A stretch of DNA of 64,000 bases from Bathynomus jamesi (taxonomy: Eukaryota > Arthropoda > Malacostraca > Isopoda > Cirolanidae), in the NCBI GenBank assembly GCA_023014485.1, contig JAJOZX010001568.1, forward strand, positions 493,501 to 557,500, given 5' to 3'. A program made the translations under genes and the position numbers. This document shows positions 20,609-32,882 of the stretch, piece after piece; the stretch's first letter is position 1, and each line of letters opens with the position of its first letter. Under the pieces are notes generated by a model, which ran no database searches, was not told the DNA's origin, and was given only the letters and a program-made list of their open reading frames with translations.

Positions 20609-20945
20609 GGTGGCGTAGTAGTTACCATCGTTGACTACGAACCTACAAACCCTGGGTTAGAAACCCGGTGACGGCAGGCGACGCGCAACAAACCTAGCTG
20701 TTCATCCATCCACACAATAAAAATTGGTTGATAGATAAATGGTATCCTGGGTAGCCAAGTGGTTAAGACTGGGCCGCTGATCGGGAGGTTATGAGATCGA
20801 GTCCGGGCGAGGACTTTGTAATTTCTGCCCGCCTGTGGTGGGGCGTGATTCGGATTCAACGTTAAACTGTAGGTCTAAGGTGGAGTGACAAGCTTGATTT
20901 TTGTCAGAATGAACAATTCGGGCAGAAGCAAAACTAAGGTGACCA
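20609..20945 (+). mobile_element. Dimeric tRNA-derived SINE, copy 2 (fullest)
   Basis: Two tRNA-like heads in tandem. The first has A-box-like GCGTAGTAGTTACC and B-box-like GGTTAGAAACCC. After the CACACAATAAAAATTGG linker, the second has TAGCCAAGTGGTTAAGACTGG and the B box GATCGAGTCC, with GGGCGAGGACTTTGTAATTT after it. The other two copies lack this second B box region. It is followed by the family tail (ACGTTAAACTGTAGGTC). Confidence 0.75.
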
Positions 20946-21648
20946 AGGTGTGTGTGTATATGCTTTCGACCTAGGTTAATTTAGTTTGCTTTCATTTAAT
21001 ATATTGTACCACAATTTCTCCTTTATAATGTGCGGATATTTATTAATTTCTTAATAAAATATATATTTTCCAGACACCCTACGGAAATTAATTTTTTATT
21101 ACGCCCCGTTCTGCGGGAGAGAGAACCACTTTTAGGGCGTCAAGTTTCAAATTCGCGGGGGCGGGGTTTACGGTAATCAGAATCGTTCATTTTCCTTATA
21201 AATGTTTATAAAACGGCTATAATCGTTCCATAAATGTTTCGTAAAAGACTACTGTTTGGAGGCTTACGAGCATTTAGAAATTTCTACGAGAACACCTCGC
21301 GCAACAATCTACCCTCTACCCCCCAACCCCTCCGTATCCAAGCTGATCGGTGACATTGCCGATTTTCTCAGTCATTGTATACTAAACTGAACGCTTCTTA
21401 GTTCACCTTTCCTCGTTTCAAATTTCTTCCTAAATGTGCGTCGTAGTTCAAAAAAAATTTGTATGAAAGGAAAGACAACTTTCGTTCATAACTTCCTTTT
21501 CATTCTTAAGATATTTCATTTTTTAAACGCTAATTTGAAATTTTTATAACTTAATTTGCACTCGTGTTACGCTCATAAAATTTGGATAGAATAACTTCGA
21601 TCTATTTCTTATTACTTTTTTTAAATTTCAGCGCATATATATATATAT
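20946..21648. other. Unassigned sequence
   Basis: About 700 bases; no element or gene recognised. Confidence 0.4.
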
Positions 21649-22950
21649 AGGGAGTTTCATAACATGTGGGATGTACTTTCAGGATGGATTCAGGACCTGA
21701 AAACAATGAAAAAAGTTTACATAAATAATAAGCCCGAAATCGTTTTGTTTCCGAGTTACAGCCCGTTTTGTGTTCCAGCAATTCTTTCCGCAAACTGTTT
21801 ACAAACACTGCTTGCCGATAATGTTTGTGAGTGTGTACGAGACTTATTTCATGTATGGCCTTGACGATTGTAATGTTTCGTACACTCTATGACATGTTTC
21901 AGTATCGTTGAGTGTAGAGCCATCAGTCAGTCAGAAGTGCATCGCGGTGTTTCACTGTTCGTATTCGTAACTTCTTACCGTGAATAAGTGCAGTCTTGTG
22001 AAAAAAAACCTTAAAATTTTTGTGCTATTCAGTGATAGTGTGCATTTGAAGTGAGAATGGAGGCTTATTCAAACAGAGAAATGGCAGACATGCATCTCAT
22101 GTATGGACTTGCCGAGTGTAATGCGGCCGCAGCAAGACGTCTGTATGAAGAAAGGTTTCCGAATCGCCGTCTGCCAGATAAGAAGACATTTCAGAGAATA
22201 GACGAGCGTCTTGGTGATACAGGATCATTCAACAAGCGAGTTTCAGATGGTGGTAGACCAATCAGCGCCAGAACTGTTGAGTTGGAGGAGCGGGTCCTGA
22301 ATCGCGTGGAGGAACATCCTGGTGTCAGCACCCGAAGGATAGCAGCAGCAGAGGGTGTAAGATACACAACTGTATGGAGAATTTTACAGGAACAACAGCT
22401 TTACCCATATCACATTCAGAGAGTACAAGGCCTTACTGAAGCTGATTTCCCACCACGAGAGGCTTTTTGTACTTGGTTCCTTCAATAGTGTGGTCGCGAT
22501 CCTCTTTTTCTATCCTCCGTGTTGTTTTCTGATGAGGCTGCCTTCACAAGATATGACGTGATGAATTTTCACAACACTCATCACTGGGCCGAAGAGAATC
22601 CGCATGCCATCATCCGGTCGAGGTACCAACAACAATTTAATATTAATGTATGGGCAGGACTTATTGCCAACAACTTAATCGGTACTTTTGTTTTGACTGG
22701 AAGATTAACAGAAGAATCCTATTCCAATTTTTTAAGGATTGATTTAAGCGATTTACTAAATGAAGTTCCTCTTTGTGTCCGACGTCGTATGTGGTTTATG
22801 CATGACGGCGCTCCGCCTCATTTTAGTCGAATAGTCAGAGACTATTTGGATGACCATTTCCCTGATAAATGGATAGGCCGTGGAGGACCCATTGCGTGGC
22901 CTGCTCTCTCACCGGACCTGAATCCACTCGATTTTTACCTGTGGGGTCAG
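21649..22950 (+). mobile_element. DD41D mariner-like transposon, 3' truncated
   Basis: Starts at a (TA)n run with a terminal-looking GGGAGTTTCATAACATG, then about 400 bases of 5' region and the transposase. The sequence leaves the family abruptly after the codons for LWG near 22947, so the C-terminal tail and right inverted repeat are lost. Confidence 0.7.
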
Positions 22951-22953
22951 TAG
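22051..22953 (+). pseudogene. DD41D transposase with one in-frame stop, C-terminus missing
   Basis: The two frames 22051-22488 and 22519-22953 are in the same phase, separated by a single TAG at 22486-22488. Domains in order: HTH (MADMHLMYGLAECNAAAARR), GGRPISART hinge, a second HTH (VSTRRIAAAEGVRYTTVWRI), then VLFSDEAAF, FMHDGAPPHF and LSPDLNPLDFYLWG. The second and third aspartates are 41 residues apart (DD41D). The protein ends directly after LWG, about 60 residues short of its relatives. Confidence 0.88.
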
Positions 22954-24025
22954 TATGCCGGCGTTTGGTTAGAGGAATTTGGTGTGCTTTGAAACTTGCC
23001 CCTGGAGGGGCCCCCTGAAGACCTTCGCCTTCGTTATGAGGGACCCCCCTTCCTTAAGTTCCTCACCCCAATTATGGGGTATCACCGTCCTTAATGAAGG
23101 GCACTTGCCCCTTGAGGGGCCCTCCTCCTCCCTGTGAAAAAAAAAGATTCATCCTCGCCTTCCTTCACGAGAAAAAAATTCCTTCTGGGGCGGTTCTTTC
23201 ATGGTCTTTCGAAACGAACAGACAAACAAACATTCGAATACTTTTTACACAGCGTTCCGACGTGTTCGTGGACCCGCTCGTTTTAGCTGCAGGGGTGAGC
23301 AACACATTCACACATGAGGCTGATATTCTGTATCACAGCTTGACATTCAATTTGAACCTTATACTCCTAATCAATAGAAATGAAAACTTAAAAAAAATAT
23401 CTGAAAAAGGGTTTAATAGACGTAGCAAGATTATGCATCGACCTCAAAACATACAAGAGGTTGCGTTGTATTCTCAAAGCATATCAGTATAATCCAATAC
23501 CACATCATCTCTTCAAATGTATTTCCGCTTTCGTTCGTTAAATAATGCGAACATCACAAAAAACAAAATCAGGCTAAACACGTTTTAAATCAAAAACAAT
23601 TTCCTTTGTTTAACATCTGTATTATGAAAAATAAAATAAAGGCTTATTATTTTAATTTAAATAAATTAATTCCTCTCTTTTTTTTTAAGGGAAACTGATT
23701 TATTTTCACCTGCTCTGAAGCTCAAATGCAAGAACTTTTTATACATTCACAACACATGCTTTAATGTTTATTTACTTTTAAATATGTAGTTTTCTGTTAT
23801 TTACATCGATATATAAATATCTTCTGGTATGTGAACTAATAATTTTACTACATATTAAATTTCGTTATAAAATTACGTGTGTTAAAAGAAATTCTCTTTA
23901 AACTCTAAAGCCAACGTAATTTAACAATTATCAAGAAATATCATCGTTATCATCATAGCTAATTTTATATATATATATACAGTATATATACACATTTGAA
24001 CTGCAAACAACACGCAGTATAATCA
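22951..24025. other. Unassigned sequence
   Basis: Begins with a GC-rich part holding two copies of a CTTGCCCCT(G/T)GAGGGGCCC motif (about 22995 and 23105). The frame 23094-23492 (132 codons) has no motif I recognise. The remainder is AT-rich. Confidence 0.4.
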
Positions 24026-24175
24026 ATGTAAAGAACGACGCTTGTGTAGAAGAGTATTCGCACAAGAAGAGGAGAAAGAACGAACAAATGAAAAATGAGG
24101 CACCACCTCATTTTTCATTGGTTCGTTCTTTCTCCTCTTCTTGTGCGAACGCTCTTCTACACAAGCGTCGTTCTT

Positions 24176-24180
<5 letters not shown>
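24026..24180. repeat. Long inverted repeat (about 70-bp arms)
   Basis: The arms 24026-24100 and 24106-24180 are complementary with only a few differences, around the centre CACCA. The start is ATGTAAAGAACGACGCTTG. It is similar in size to the foldback at 4446-4604 but unrelated in sequence. It abuts a (TA)n tract (24181-24216). Confidence 0.85.
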
Positions 24181-24219
<39 letters not shown>

Positions 24220-24227
24220 ATAATGTT

Positions 24228-24790
24228 ATAATGTAATGTTATAATGTTTCAGACCAACAAAGACCCTAGGGTCCACTCATGGCTGGTCTACCTAACTGTG
24301 TTCGTAATTGTGTATTGTGTATGTCCTCCGTGGTGGCGGAGGGGACCTTACGTGCGTTCCGAACCACAAGAACATAAGAATTTTATGTAAAAACTGCCTG
24401 TACATTGGCAACGATCAATTTTTACAAAACTAAATAATTATCAATTTAAAACTAATTAATTATCGATTTAAAACTAAAGATAGAATCTGTCGATCCAGAG
24501 GATCAAGTCATAATAGACTACTATCCACAAATATGTTACACTCTATATCTATTTATAACCGACATGCAAATATATCAGATCCAAAGAATCCAGTCAATTT
24601 CATTACGGTATCCATCAATACTAGTAACTTGCCAACCAAAAATAAGTCACGGCCCATATCGATTGCGGAACAAGTCAAAATTTACCACCATATTCATTAC
24701 AATATATATACTTAGGAGGAAAAGTGTAGGTGTGGCTGTAAAGACTGTGCAGTAATGTAGAAATGTGTGTGCACCCATTTTGGGTCTCCC
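24228..24790 (+). mobile_element. Repeat family C, uninterrupted copy
   Basis: Continuous version of the repeat that is split by a mariner derivative at 7467-8955 (opposite orientation). It contains the TA-rich target stretch near 24705-24716 where the other copy is interrupted. No convincing coding frame. Confidence 0.7.
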
Positions 24791-24964
24791 ATTTCAAGGT
24801 GTTTGTGGGGCAAGTGAAGATCATGAGTTTTTCAATACCTCACAGTACTATGGGGGGCACCGCTCGGCAGAGGAATCTCTTTAAATGGGGTGTGTAAGGA
24901 CAGAGAGTATCCCATAACCCAAGATGCTGCCTCCCTATATCCCACAACACTTGTGTTGAGCTGT

Positions 24965-27812
24965 GGGATCTATCACCACAAAGCCTTAATTTTACTACCT
25001 TAAACTATACCCAATCTATCAACATATGCGTCAAATCGATTTTTAAACATGTTTATAGACGTACTACTAATTACTTCTACCGGCAAACTATTCCACCTAT
25101 TTACTATTCTATGCATAAAAAAGTTTTTGGCAACTGCTGTCTCGAACCTTCTACTTGTCAACTTACACCCGTTATTTCTAGTCCTATTATATTGAGATAT
25201 TTCGAAAAAGCTATCTCTATCTACGTTAGCGAACCCATTCATAATTTTGAAAACCTGGATTAGATCACCCCTTAACCTCCTAGTCTCGAGTGTTGTCAAT
25301 TTTAACTCCTTAAGCCTATCCTCGTACGACTTCGACCTAAGCGACGGAATCATCTTAGTTGCTCGTCTTTGAACTCTTTCAATTTTGTTTATATCTTTGC
25401 GCATATGCGGATTCCAAAATTGGATCGCGTACTCCAAATGGGGTCTAACTAATGATTTATAAAGAGGAACTATAATATCGCGCGATTTGTACTCAAAATT
25501 TCGAGCTATAAAACCTAACACTTTGTTCGCTTTATTGACCGCTGCTGTACTTTGTTTCGCTACTTTTAAATCACCAGTGACTATAACTCCTAAATCTTTT
25601 TCCTGCGCTACGCTTGTTAAATCTTTCCCTGACATACTATACGCAAAATTACCGTTTACGCAAACCTATGCAAAATTTTGCACTTATCGACGTTAAATCT
25701 CATTTGCCATGTGACTGACCAATCAACGATTTTATTCAGATCTTCCTGAATTTTACCTCTATCTTCGTCATTAATCGCCCTACCACCCAGCTTCGTGTCA
25801 TCCGCAAACTTTGAAACTGTACTGACTAGGCCGACATCTAAATCGTTAATATATATAAGAAAAAGCAAGGGGCCCAATACAGAACCCTGAGGAACGCCAC
25901 TCGCTACATTAGCCCAACACGACTCCGCTCCATCAACGACCACCCTCTGTTTCCTACCTCGCAACCACTCTTCTAGCCAATTTATTACTACACCTCTGAT
26001 TCCATGAGCCTTAGTTTTTTCAATGTCTTTTGTGCGGCACGGTGTCAAACGCTTTTTGAAAATCTAAATCCACTACATCAACCGCCCGACGACTGTCGTA
26101 AACGTCAACCACGCTTTGAAAAAATTCTAAAAGATTAGTTAAGCAAGATTTGTTTCGCCTAAAACCGTGCTGCGTATTTCTAACTAGTCTATGCAATTCT
26201 AAGTGTTCGACTATGCGAACCCTAATTATTGATTCCAGTAGCTTACCTACAACAGACGTTAAACTGATTGGCCTATAATTTCCCGTCGCACCTTTATCGC
26301 CTTTTTTAAAGATAGGTGTTACGTTTGCTAACTTGAAATTATCTGGTATGCACCCCTCATAAATAGTCGCATTAAAAATCTGTGTTAGAGGCAAAACAAT
26401 GCTATCTTTTAATTCTTTTAGTTGTATGGGATATATGGAATCCGGCCCCGGTGATTTACGCGTTTTCATTTTATCAATATAGCGCATTACCACCCCTTCA
26501 CTAACCACAATATTAACCAAAATATTACCATTATCAAAAGGTATTATGTCTATGACCGTAGGGATATTCGTTACATCTTCTTTAGTAAAAACTGACGTAA
26601 AAAATTCGTTTAACAAGGTAGCCATTTCCTTGTTTTCAGAAACTAGATCTCCATTAACATTTTTCAACGGCCCCAAGACACTTTTTACTGGATTTCTATT
26701 ATTGACGTATTGAAAGAATCGCTTGGGGTTTTATTTACCGTCACGAGCTATGGAGATTTCAAATTCGCGCTTGGACTTTTTTATTACACTTTTCGCTTCA
26801 CGCCTTAGAGATATGTAGTTGTTTCGTAACCACAAATTGTCTTTATCGCACTATGTAGCCTATAAGCCCTGTCTCTACTCTTTATAATGTCTCCTACTCT
26901 AGAAGTAAACCACAAGGGCTTGTTGTTTACTTTCGCACGCTTAATTTTGTACGGTACACATTCCTCATTTATAGTCCTAAATACTGTTTGAAACGATTCC
27001 CACATTAGTTTTGCGTTGGAGTTCTCCATTACGTTTTCCCAATTGACGTGTGACAATTTATTTCGAAATTTACTAAACTCTGCGTGCTGGAAGTTAGGAA
27101 TTTTAGTCGAGTTAGCTGGTTTCGAGTGACTTACTGAGAGGACAAACTCTACCATATTGTGATCGCTATTACTTAACGGTTCTATTACTTGAAGATCAGT
27201 AATTAGCCTATCATCCGTAGTTATTACTAAATCTAAAATACTGTCCAACCTCGTAGGTTCCCCAACCTTTTGAATAAGAAAGCTATCCTCGAGAAAATTA
27301 ACTAAACGATTACCTTCCGCGTCTCCCTGCACTGTATCGTAATTCACGTTGGCGCAATTAAAGTCACCCATAAGTAAAGCCTGCTCACTACCGATATAAC
27401 GCTTCGTCCGTATCAGTTGTTTGATTAGAGTGCCTATATATAACCGCAACAAGAAGTTTGAAATCGGTCAATTTAAGTTCTGCTATAGTCGAATCTATCG
27501 TTTCCGGAATTGTGTGCTTTACTTCTATAACGTTCGCAATATTATCTTTGATATACAGCATAACACCGCCTCCTCGCCTACCTATTCTGTTTTTAAAAAA
27601 AAGTCTATAACCTTTAATTTGATACTCCCCTACAAAGTCACGCGTTTCAGTGCTAAGCCACGATTCATTTATCGCAATTATATGATAGTCTTTACAAGGA
27701 ATTAAAGAAAAAAATTCGTTTCTTTTATTTCGTAGGCTACGAGCATTTAAGGATAAAACCTTCAAATTGTTTGTAAGTGCGACACCTTCGCGAGCGCAGG
27801 GGAAATTTGTGG

Positions 27813-27813
<1 letters not shown>
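24965..27813 (-). pseudogene. CR1-like LINE, family B, minus copy
   Basis: Minus-strand LINE with endonuclease and RT in several frames. Frames in order: 27765-27388 (endonuclease start, LSLNARSLRNKRNEF, INESWLS, GRRGGGVMLYI), 27452-26805 (MGDFNCANVN, SNSDHNMVEF), 26676-26020 (KSPGPDSIYP, ANVTPIFKKGD, YRPISLTSVVGKL, QHGFRRNKSC), 26048-25656 (GVPQGSVLGPLLF, KFADDTKLGG) and 25635-25000 (VRPHLEYAIQFW, VQRRATKMIPSL, LETRRLRGDL). The catalytic FADD is intact but frameshifts near 27400, 26740, 26035 and 25650 disable it. The 5' end abuts the (TA)n tract; the sister copy lies head to head beyond it. Confidence 0.9.

Positions 27814-27814
<1 letters not shown>

Positions 27815-27887
<73 letters not shown>
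27815..27887. repeat. (TA)n microsatellite between two LINEs
   Basis: About 73 bases of pure TA lying exactly between the 5' ends of two family B LINE copies in opposite orientation. Confidence 0.95.
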
Positions 27888-27890
<3 letters not shown>

Positions 27891-27972
27891 TTTGTAGGGA
27901 GTATCAAATTAGAGGTTATAGACTTTTTGTTAAAAACAGAATAGGTAGGCGAAGAGGCGGTGTTATGTTGTA

Positions 27973-29262
27973 TTAGGTCATCCCATTAGTAATGTAGTTT
28001 TTTACGATAGATTAAGTTTAAACTAGTCCTACTCGGTTTAAGCATAAATTTTCCGAAGGTTATATCTAAGAGGAGATCTATCGTGTTTCGCTACATACTT
28101 TACAGACCTTGACCAGTGAAGACGTGTGTTTTGCTTTATGTGAACCCCTCATAAACATGGCGGTATCAGATGAGTATATCAGGGATATAATGCTTTACGA
28201 GTTCAAAAAAGGGAATAGTGCTACTGAAGCAACGCGAAACATTCAGGACGTTTATGGCAACGATATTCTGCATGTGAGGAAATGTCAAAGATGGTTTCAA
28301 AAGTTTAGGAATGGTGACTGCTGTTTGACAGATGCAGCACGCTCTGGACGCCCTGCTGAGTTTGATGATGACCTGCTGTTAGTCGCACTTGAAGACGACT
28401 GTTCAACAACTGTCGAAGAATTGGCCCAGAAACTCAATTCATCCCCGTCCACTATCCATCGACATTTGCAACAACTCGGGAAAGTGCCTAAGTTAGGAGA
28501 ATGGGTGCCACATGAATTGTCGGTCGACAGTCTGGGGGTGCAGGCAAACATTAGCACAGCTCTTCATTCCCGTGAACTCCAAGATCCGTTTTTGTTTTTG
28601 CACCGTTTAGTGACTGGTGATGAAAAGTGGATAGTGTACCAGAATGTTAAGCACCGTCGACAGGGGGTTTGTACCGGAGAACCAGCGACACCACAGCCAA
28701 AACCAAATCTTCACCCTCAGAAGGTGTGGCTTAGTGTTTGGTGGGATAAAGGTGGTGTAATACACTTTGAAACCTTACCGCACAACCAAACAATCACCGC
28801 TCAAGTCTACTGTCAACAACTGGATCGATTGAACACGAAACTAAAAGAAAAGATACCTTCTTTGGTTAATCGGAAAGGAATCGTGTTCCACCACGACAAC
28901 GCACGTTCTCATACCGCTCGGATCACGTCTGCAAAAATTGAGGAGCTTCGGTGGGAAAAACTTCCACATCCTCCATATTCTCCAGACCTTGCGCCTTCAG
29001 ATTATCATCTCTTCAGGAGTCTGCAAAACTATCTTGACAAGAAACAGCATACTTCTTTAGATGACCTGGACACCAGTCTTTGTACGTTTTTTTCCTCAAA
29101 ACAGCCTGAATTTTATAAACATGGCATTGAAAAGCTTGTAGGACGTTGGCAGAGTGTCATTGATTCCGATGGAAAATATATATTAGATTAAAAAGTTTCA
29201 AGTGAGTTTTTTTTTGTCCTTCAAATTCCGATCTAAAAAACATTACTTATGGGATCACCTGA
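27973..29262 (+). mobile_element. Mariner transposon, apparently complete
   Basis: 1290 bp, the normal mariner length, with inverted ends TTAGGTCATCCCATTAGTAATG and a right end complementary to TCAGGTGATCCCATAAG. TA duplications lie at 27971-27972 and 29263-29264. Removing the element and one TA restores the LINE coding sequence (MLY followed by IKDNI) seen in the uninterrupted minus copy. The ends differ at a few positions. Confidence 0.95.
28157..29191 (+). CDS. Mariner transposase, uninterrupted (344 aa)
   Basis: DNA transposase acting in the nucleus by cut-and-paste at TA. I chose ATG 28157 (MAVSDEYIRDIML) because it gives the family length; the frame is open further upstream without a conserved sequence. 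The N-terminal half has two HTHs (FRNGDCCLTDAARSGRP hinge between). WVPHEL marks the linker. The catalytic aspartates are in VTGDEKWIVY, HHDNARSH and YSPDLAPSDYHLF, the last two 34 residues apart (DD34D), the mariner triad. No stop or frameshift is present, so it could be active, although the mismatched inverted repeats argue for some age. Confidence 0.93.
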   Translation: MAVSDEYIRDIMLYEFKKGNSATEATRNIQDVYGNDILHVRKCQRWFQKFRNGDCCLTDAARSGRPAEFDDDLLLVALEDDCSTTVEELAQKLNSSPSTIHRHLQQLGKVPKLGEWVPHELSVDSLGVQANISTALHSRELQDPFLFLHRLVTGDEKWIVYQNVKHRRQGVCTGEPATPQPKPNLHPQKVWLSVWWDKGGVIHFETLPHNQTITAQVYCQQLDRLNTKLKEKIPSLVNRKGIVFHHDNARSHTARITSAKIEELRWEKLPHPPYSPDLAPSDYHLFRSLQNYLDKKQHTSLDDLDTSLCTFFSSKQPEFYKHGIEKLVGRWQSVIDSDGKYILD

Positions 29263-31844
29263 TATATTAAAGATAATATTGCGAACGTTATAGCAGTAAA
29301 GCACACAATTCCAGAACTGATAGATTCGACTCTTGCAGAACTTAAATTGAACGATTTCAAATTTCTTGTTGCGGTTATATATAGGCCTCCTAATCAATCA
29401 GCTGATCCAGACGAAGCGTTATATCGTGAACTAAAGAGAATAATCGGTTGTGAGCAGGCTTTAGTTATGGGTGACTTTAATTGCGCCAACGTGAATTACG
29501 ATACAATGTAGGGAGACGCGGAAGGTAATCGTTTAGTTAATTTTCTCGAAGATAGCTTTCTTATTCAAAGGGTTGGGGAACCTACGAGGTTGGACAGTAT
29601 TTTAGATTTAGTAATAACTACGGATGAAAGGCTAATCACTGATCTTCAAGCAATAGAACCGTTAAGCAATAGCGATCACAATATGGTAGAGTTTGTCCTC
29701 TCAGTAAGTCGAAACCAGCTAACTCGACTAAAATTCCTAACTTCCAGAACGCAGACTTTTGTAAATTTCGAAATAAATTGTTACACGTCAATTGGGAAAA
29801 CGTAATGGGGATCTCCAACGCAAAACTAATGTGGGAATCGTTTCAAACAGTATTTCGGACTTTAAATGAGGAATGTGTACCGTACAAAATTAAGCGTGCG
29901 AAAGTGAACAACAAGCCCTTGTGGTTTACTTCTAGAGTAGGAGATATTATAAAGAGTAGAGACAGGGCTTATAGGCTACATAGTGCAATAAAGACAATTT
30001 GTGGTTACGAAACAACTACATATCTCTAAGGCGTGAAGCGAAAAGTGTAATAAAAAAGTCCAAGCGCGAATTTGAAATCTCCATAGCTCGTGACGGTAAA
30101 GAAAACCCCAAGCGATTCTTTCAATACGTCGATAATAGAAATCCAGTAAAAAGTGTCTTGGGGCCGTTGAAAAATGTTAACGGAGATCTAGTTTCTGAAA
30201 ACAAGGAAATGGCTACCTTGTTAAACGAATTTTTTACGTCAGTTTTTACTATAGAAGATGTAACGAATATCCCTACGGTCATAGACATAATACCTTTTGA
30301 TAATGTAATATTTTGGATAATATTGTGGTTAGTGAAGGGGTGGTAATGCGCTATATTGATAAAATGAAAATGCGTAAATCCCCGGGGCCGGATTCCATAT
30401 ATCCCATACAACTAAAAGAATTAAAAGATAGCATTGTTGTGCCGCTAACAAAGATTTCTAATGCGTCTATTTCTGAGGGGTGCGTACCAGATAATTTCAA
30501 GTTAGCAAACGTAACACCTATCTTTAAGAAAGGCGATAAAGGTGCGGCGGGAAATTATAGGCCAATCAGTTTAACGTCTGTTGTAGGTAAGCTACTGGAA
30601 TCAATAATTGGGGATCGTACAGTCGAACACTTAGAATTTCATAACTTAGTTAGAAATACGCAGCATGGTTTTAGGCGAAACAAATCTTGCTTAACGAATC
30701 TTTTAGAATTTTTCCAAAGCGTGGTTGACTTTTACGATAGACATCGGGCGGTTGATGTAGTGTATTTAAATTTTCAAAAAGCGTTTGACACCGTGCCGCA
30801 CAAAAGACTCATTGAAAAAACTAAGGCTCATGAAATCAGGGGTGTGTAATAAATTGGATAGAAGAGTGGTTGCGAGGTAGGAAACAGAGGGTGGTCGTTG
30901 ATGGAGCGGAGTCGTGTTGGGCTAATGTAGCGAGTGGCGTTCCTCAGGGTTCTGTATTGGGCCCCTTGCCTTTTCTTATATATATTAACGATTTAGATGT
31001 CGGCCTAGTCAGTACAGTTTCAAAGTTTGCTGATGACACGAAGCTGGGTGGTAGGGCGATTAATGACGAAGATAGAGGTAAAATCCAGGAAGATCTGAAT
31101 AAAATCGTTGATTGGTCAGTCACATGGCAAATGAGATTTAACGTCGATAATGCAAAATTTTACATATAGGTTCACGTAACGGTAATTTTTCGTACAGTAC
31201 GTCAGGGAAGGAGTTAACAAGGGTAGAGCAGTAAATGGTTTTAGGAGTTATAGTCACTGGTGATTTAAAAGTAGCGAAACAAAGTACAGCAGCGGTCAAT
31301 AAAGCGAACAAAGTGTTAGGTTTTATAGCTAGGAATTTTTAGTACAAATCGCGCAATATTATATTTCCTCTTTATAAATCATTAGTCAGACCCCATTTTG
31401 AGTACGCGATCCAATTTTGGAATCCGCATATGCGAAAAGATATAGACAAACTTGAAAGAGTTCAAAGACGAGCAACTAAGATGATTCCGTCGCTTAGGTC
31501 GAAGTCGTACGAGGATAGGCTAAGGAGTTAAAATTGACTACACTCGAGACTAGGAGGCTAAGGGGTGATCTAATTCAGGTTTTCAAAATTATGAATGGGT
31601 TCGCTAACGTAGATAGAGATAGCTTTTTCATAATATCTCAATATAATAGGACTAGAAATAACGGGTGTAAGTTGACAAGTAGAAGGTTCGAGACAGCAGT
31701 TGTCAAAAACTTTTTTACGCATAGAATAGTAAATAGGTGGAATAGTTTGCCGGTATAAGTAATTAGTAGCACGTCTATAAACATGTTTAAAAATCGATTA
31801 GACGCATATGTTGATAGATTGGGTATAGTTTAAGGTAGTAAAAT

Positions 31845-31995
31845 TAAGGCTCTGTGGTTCGGAACTCTCATAAAATTGTCGGTCCCCTTCGCCACCACGG
31901 AGGACATGCACAATACACAATTACGAACACAGTTAGGTAGACCAGCCATGAGTGGATCATGGGGCCTTTGTTTGTCTGAAACATTATAACATTAT
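31845..31995 (-). mobile_element. Repeat family C, fragment
   Basis: Shares GTGGTTCGGAAC, CACCACGGAGGACATGCACA and GTCTGAAACATTATAACATT with the copies at 8452-8955 and 24228-24790. It ends at a (TA)n run (31996-32030). Confidence 0.7.
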
Positions 31996-32127
31996 TATTA
32001 TATATATATATATATATTATATATATATATATCAGACTTTTTAAAAAGATTAAGATGGACATGGAAATACATGTAATTTATATTTTATAAGTTTAATTAT
32101 CGATACGTCTTCTTTCATTGTCATATA

Positions 32128-32880
32128 CAAGGTGTCCATAAATGTTTACCCTGAAAGCAGTAAGCTCTCATGTTTTAATGACGAATCTTACATCCGTTTT
32201 CTTTTTACAGGTGATCTCGTACACGCATAGTTTCTGTGCTGGTGTGTTTCGTCTACCGCGTTCGCCGCTAGGAGCGCTGTAGTAGCTGTTCAGTTAAGAT
32301 GGCGTCTGTGACAGAGAAGGTACATTGTGTTGTGTGGCTTGCAGAAACAAAATCTCCTGTCAGTGTTCAGCGAAGGTTCAGAATTACGCCATTCCCCAGC
32401 TGCAGGACAGGCAGCCAACTGTCATCTTCCAACAAGATGGGGCACACCCTCATTGGGCGCATGTTGTTCGTGAAACTCTCGACGCAACATTTCCAAATCG
32501 ATGGATTGGCAGGGACGGGCCAATCCCATGGCCCCCAAGATCACCAGACATTACCTCGCTGGATTTCTTTCTCTGGGGTCATGTTAAAGATTTGGTTTAT
32601 GCGACAGTTGTTCCAGATGTCAGGACATTGCGAGAACGCATTACGGATGCAATTGCAACAGTTAACCCACAAATGTTGGAAAATGTGTGGCGTGAATGTG
32701 AATACCGTTTAGACATTTTACCTACCACTAGGGATGCACATGTGGAAGCTTATTAAGTTCATTAACTATGTATCAAAACTTTGTATGTTTATCTACTTAT
32801 GATTAAAACTGTGTTTGAATACGAGTGTTTATTTAAAAGTTATAGCATGCTTTAATCAGGGTAATCATTTATGGACACCC
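32128..32880 (+). mobile_element. DD41D mariner-like deletion derivative
   Basis: 753 bp, inverted ends CAAGGTGTCCATAAATG and complement, TA on both sides. The transposase start (MASVTEKVHCVVWLAETKSP, 32299) is fused by an internal deletion near 32375 to the end, which carries the second and third aspartates (FQQDGAHPH and PPRSPDITSLDFFLWG, 41 residues apart). The first aspartate and most of the DNA-binding domain are gone. It is non-autonomous. Confidence 0.88.
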
Positions 32881-32882
32881 TA

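Larger units (their letters stand above)
27890..31836 (+). pseudogene. CR1-like LINE, family B, plus copy (mariner inside)
   Basis: 5'-truncated plus-strand copy. It starts in the endonuclease at the codons for GEYQIRGYR (27897), is interrupted at 27973-29262 by a mariner, and resumes with the codons that follow MLY. Further frames: 29590-29805 and 29778-30029 (endonuclease, SNSDHNMVEF), 30313-30849 (RT, KSPGPDSIYP to QHGFRRNKSC), 30870-31169 (GVPQGSVLGPLPF, KFADDTKLGG) and 31534-31758. The tail matches the minus copy to TAGTTTAAGGTAGTAAAATT. Many stops and frameshifts. After 31840 it runs into a fragment of repeat C. Confidence 0.9.

Noticed and set aside
23094..23492. 132-codon frame
   Set aside because: No recognisable domain; its start lies in a GC-rich repeat motif, so I could not support it as a gene.
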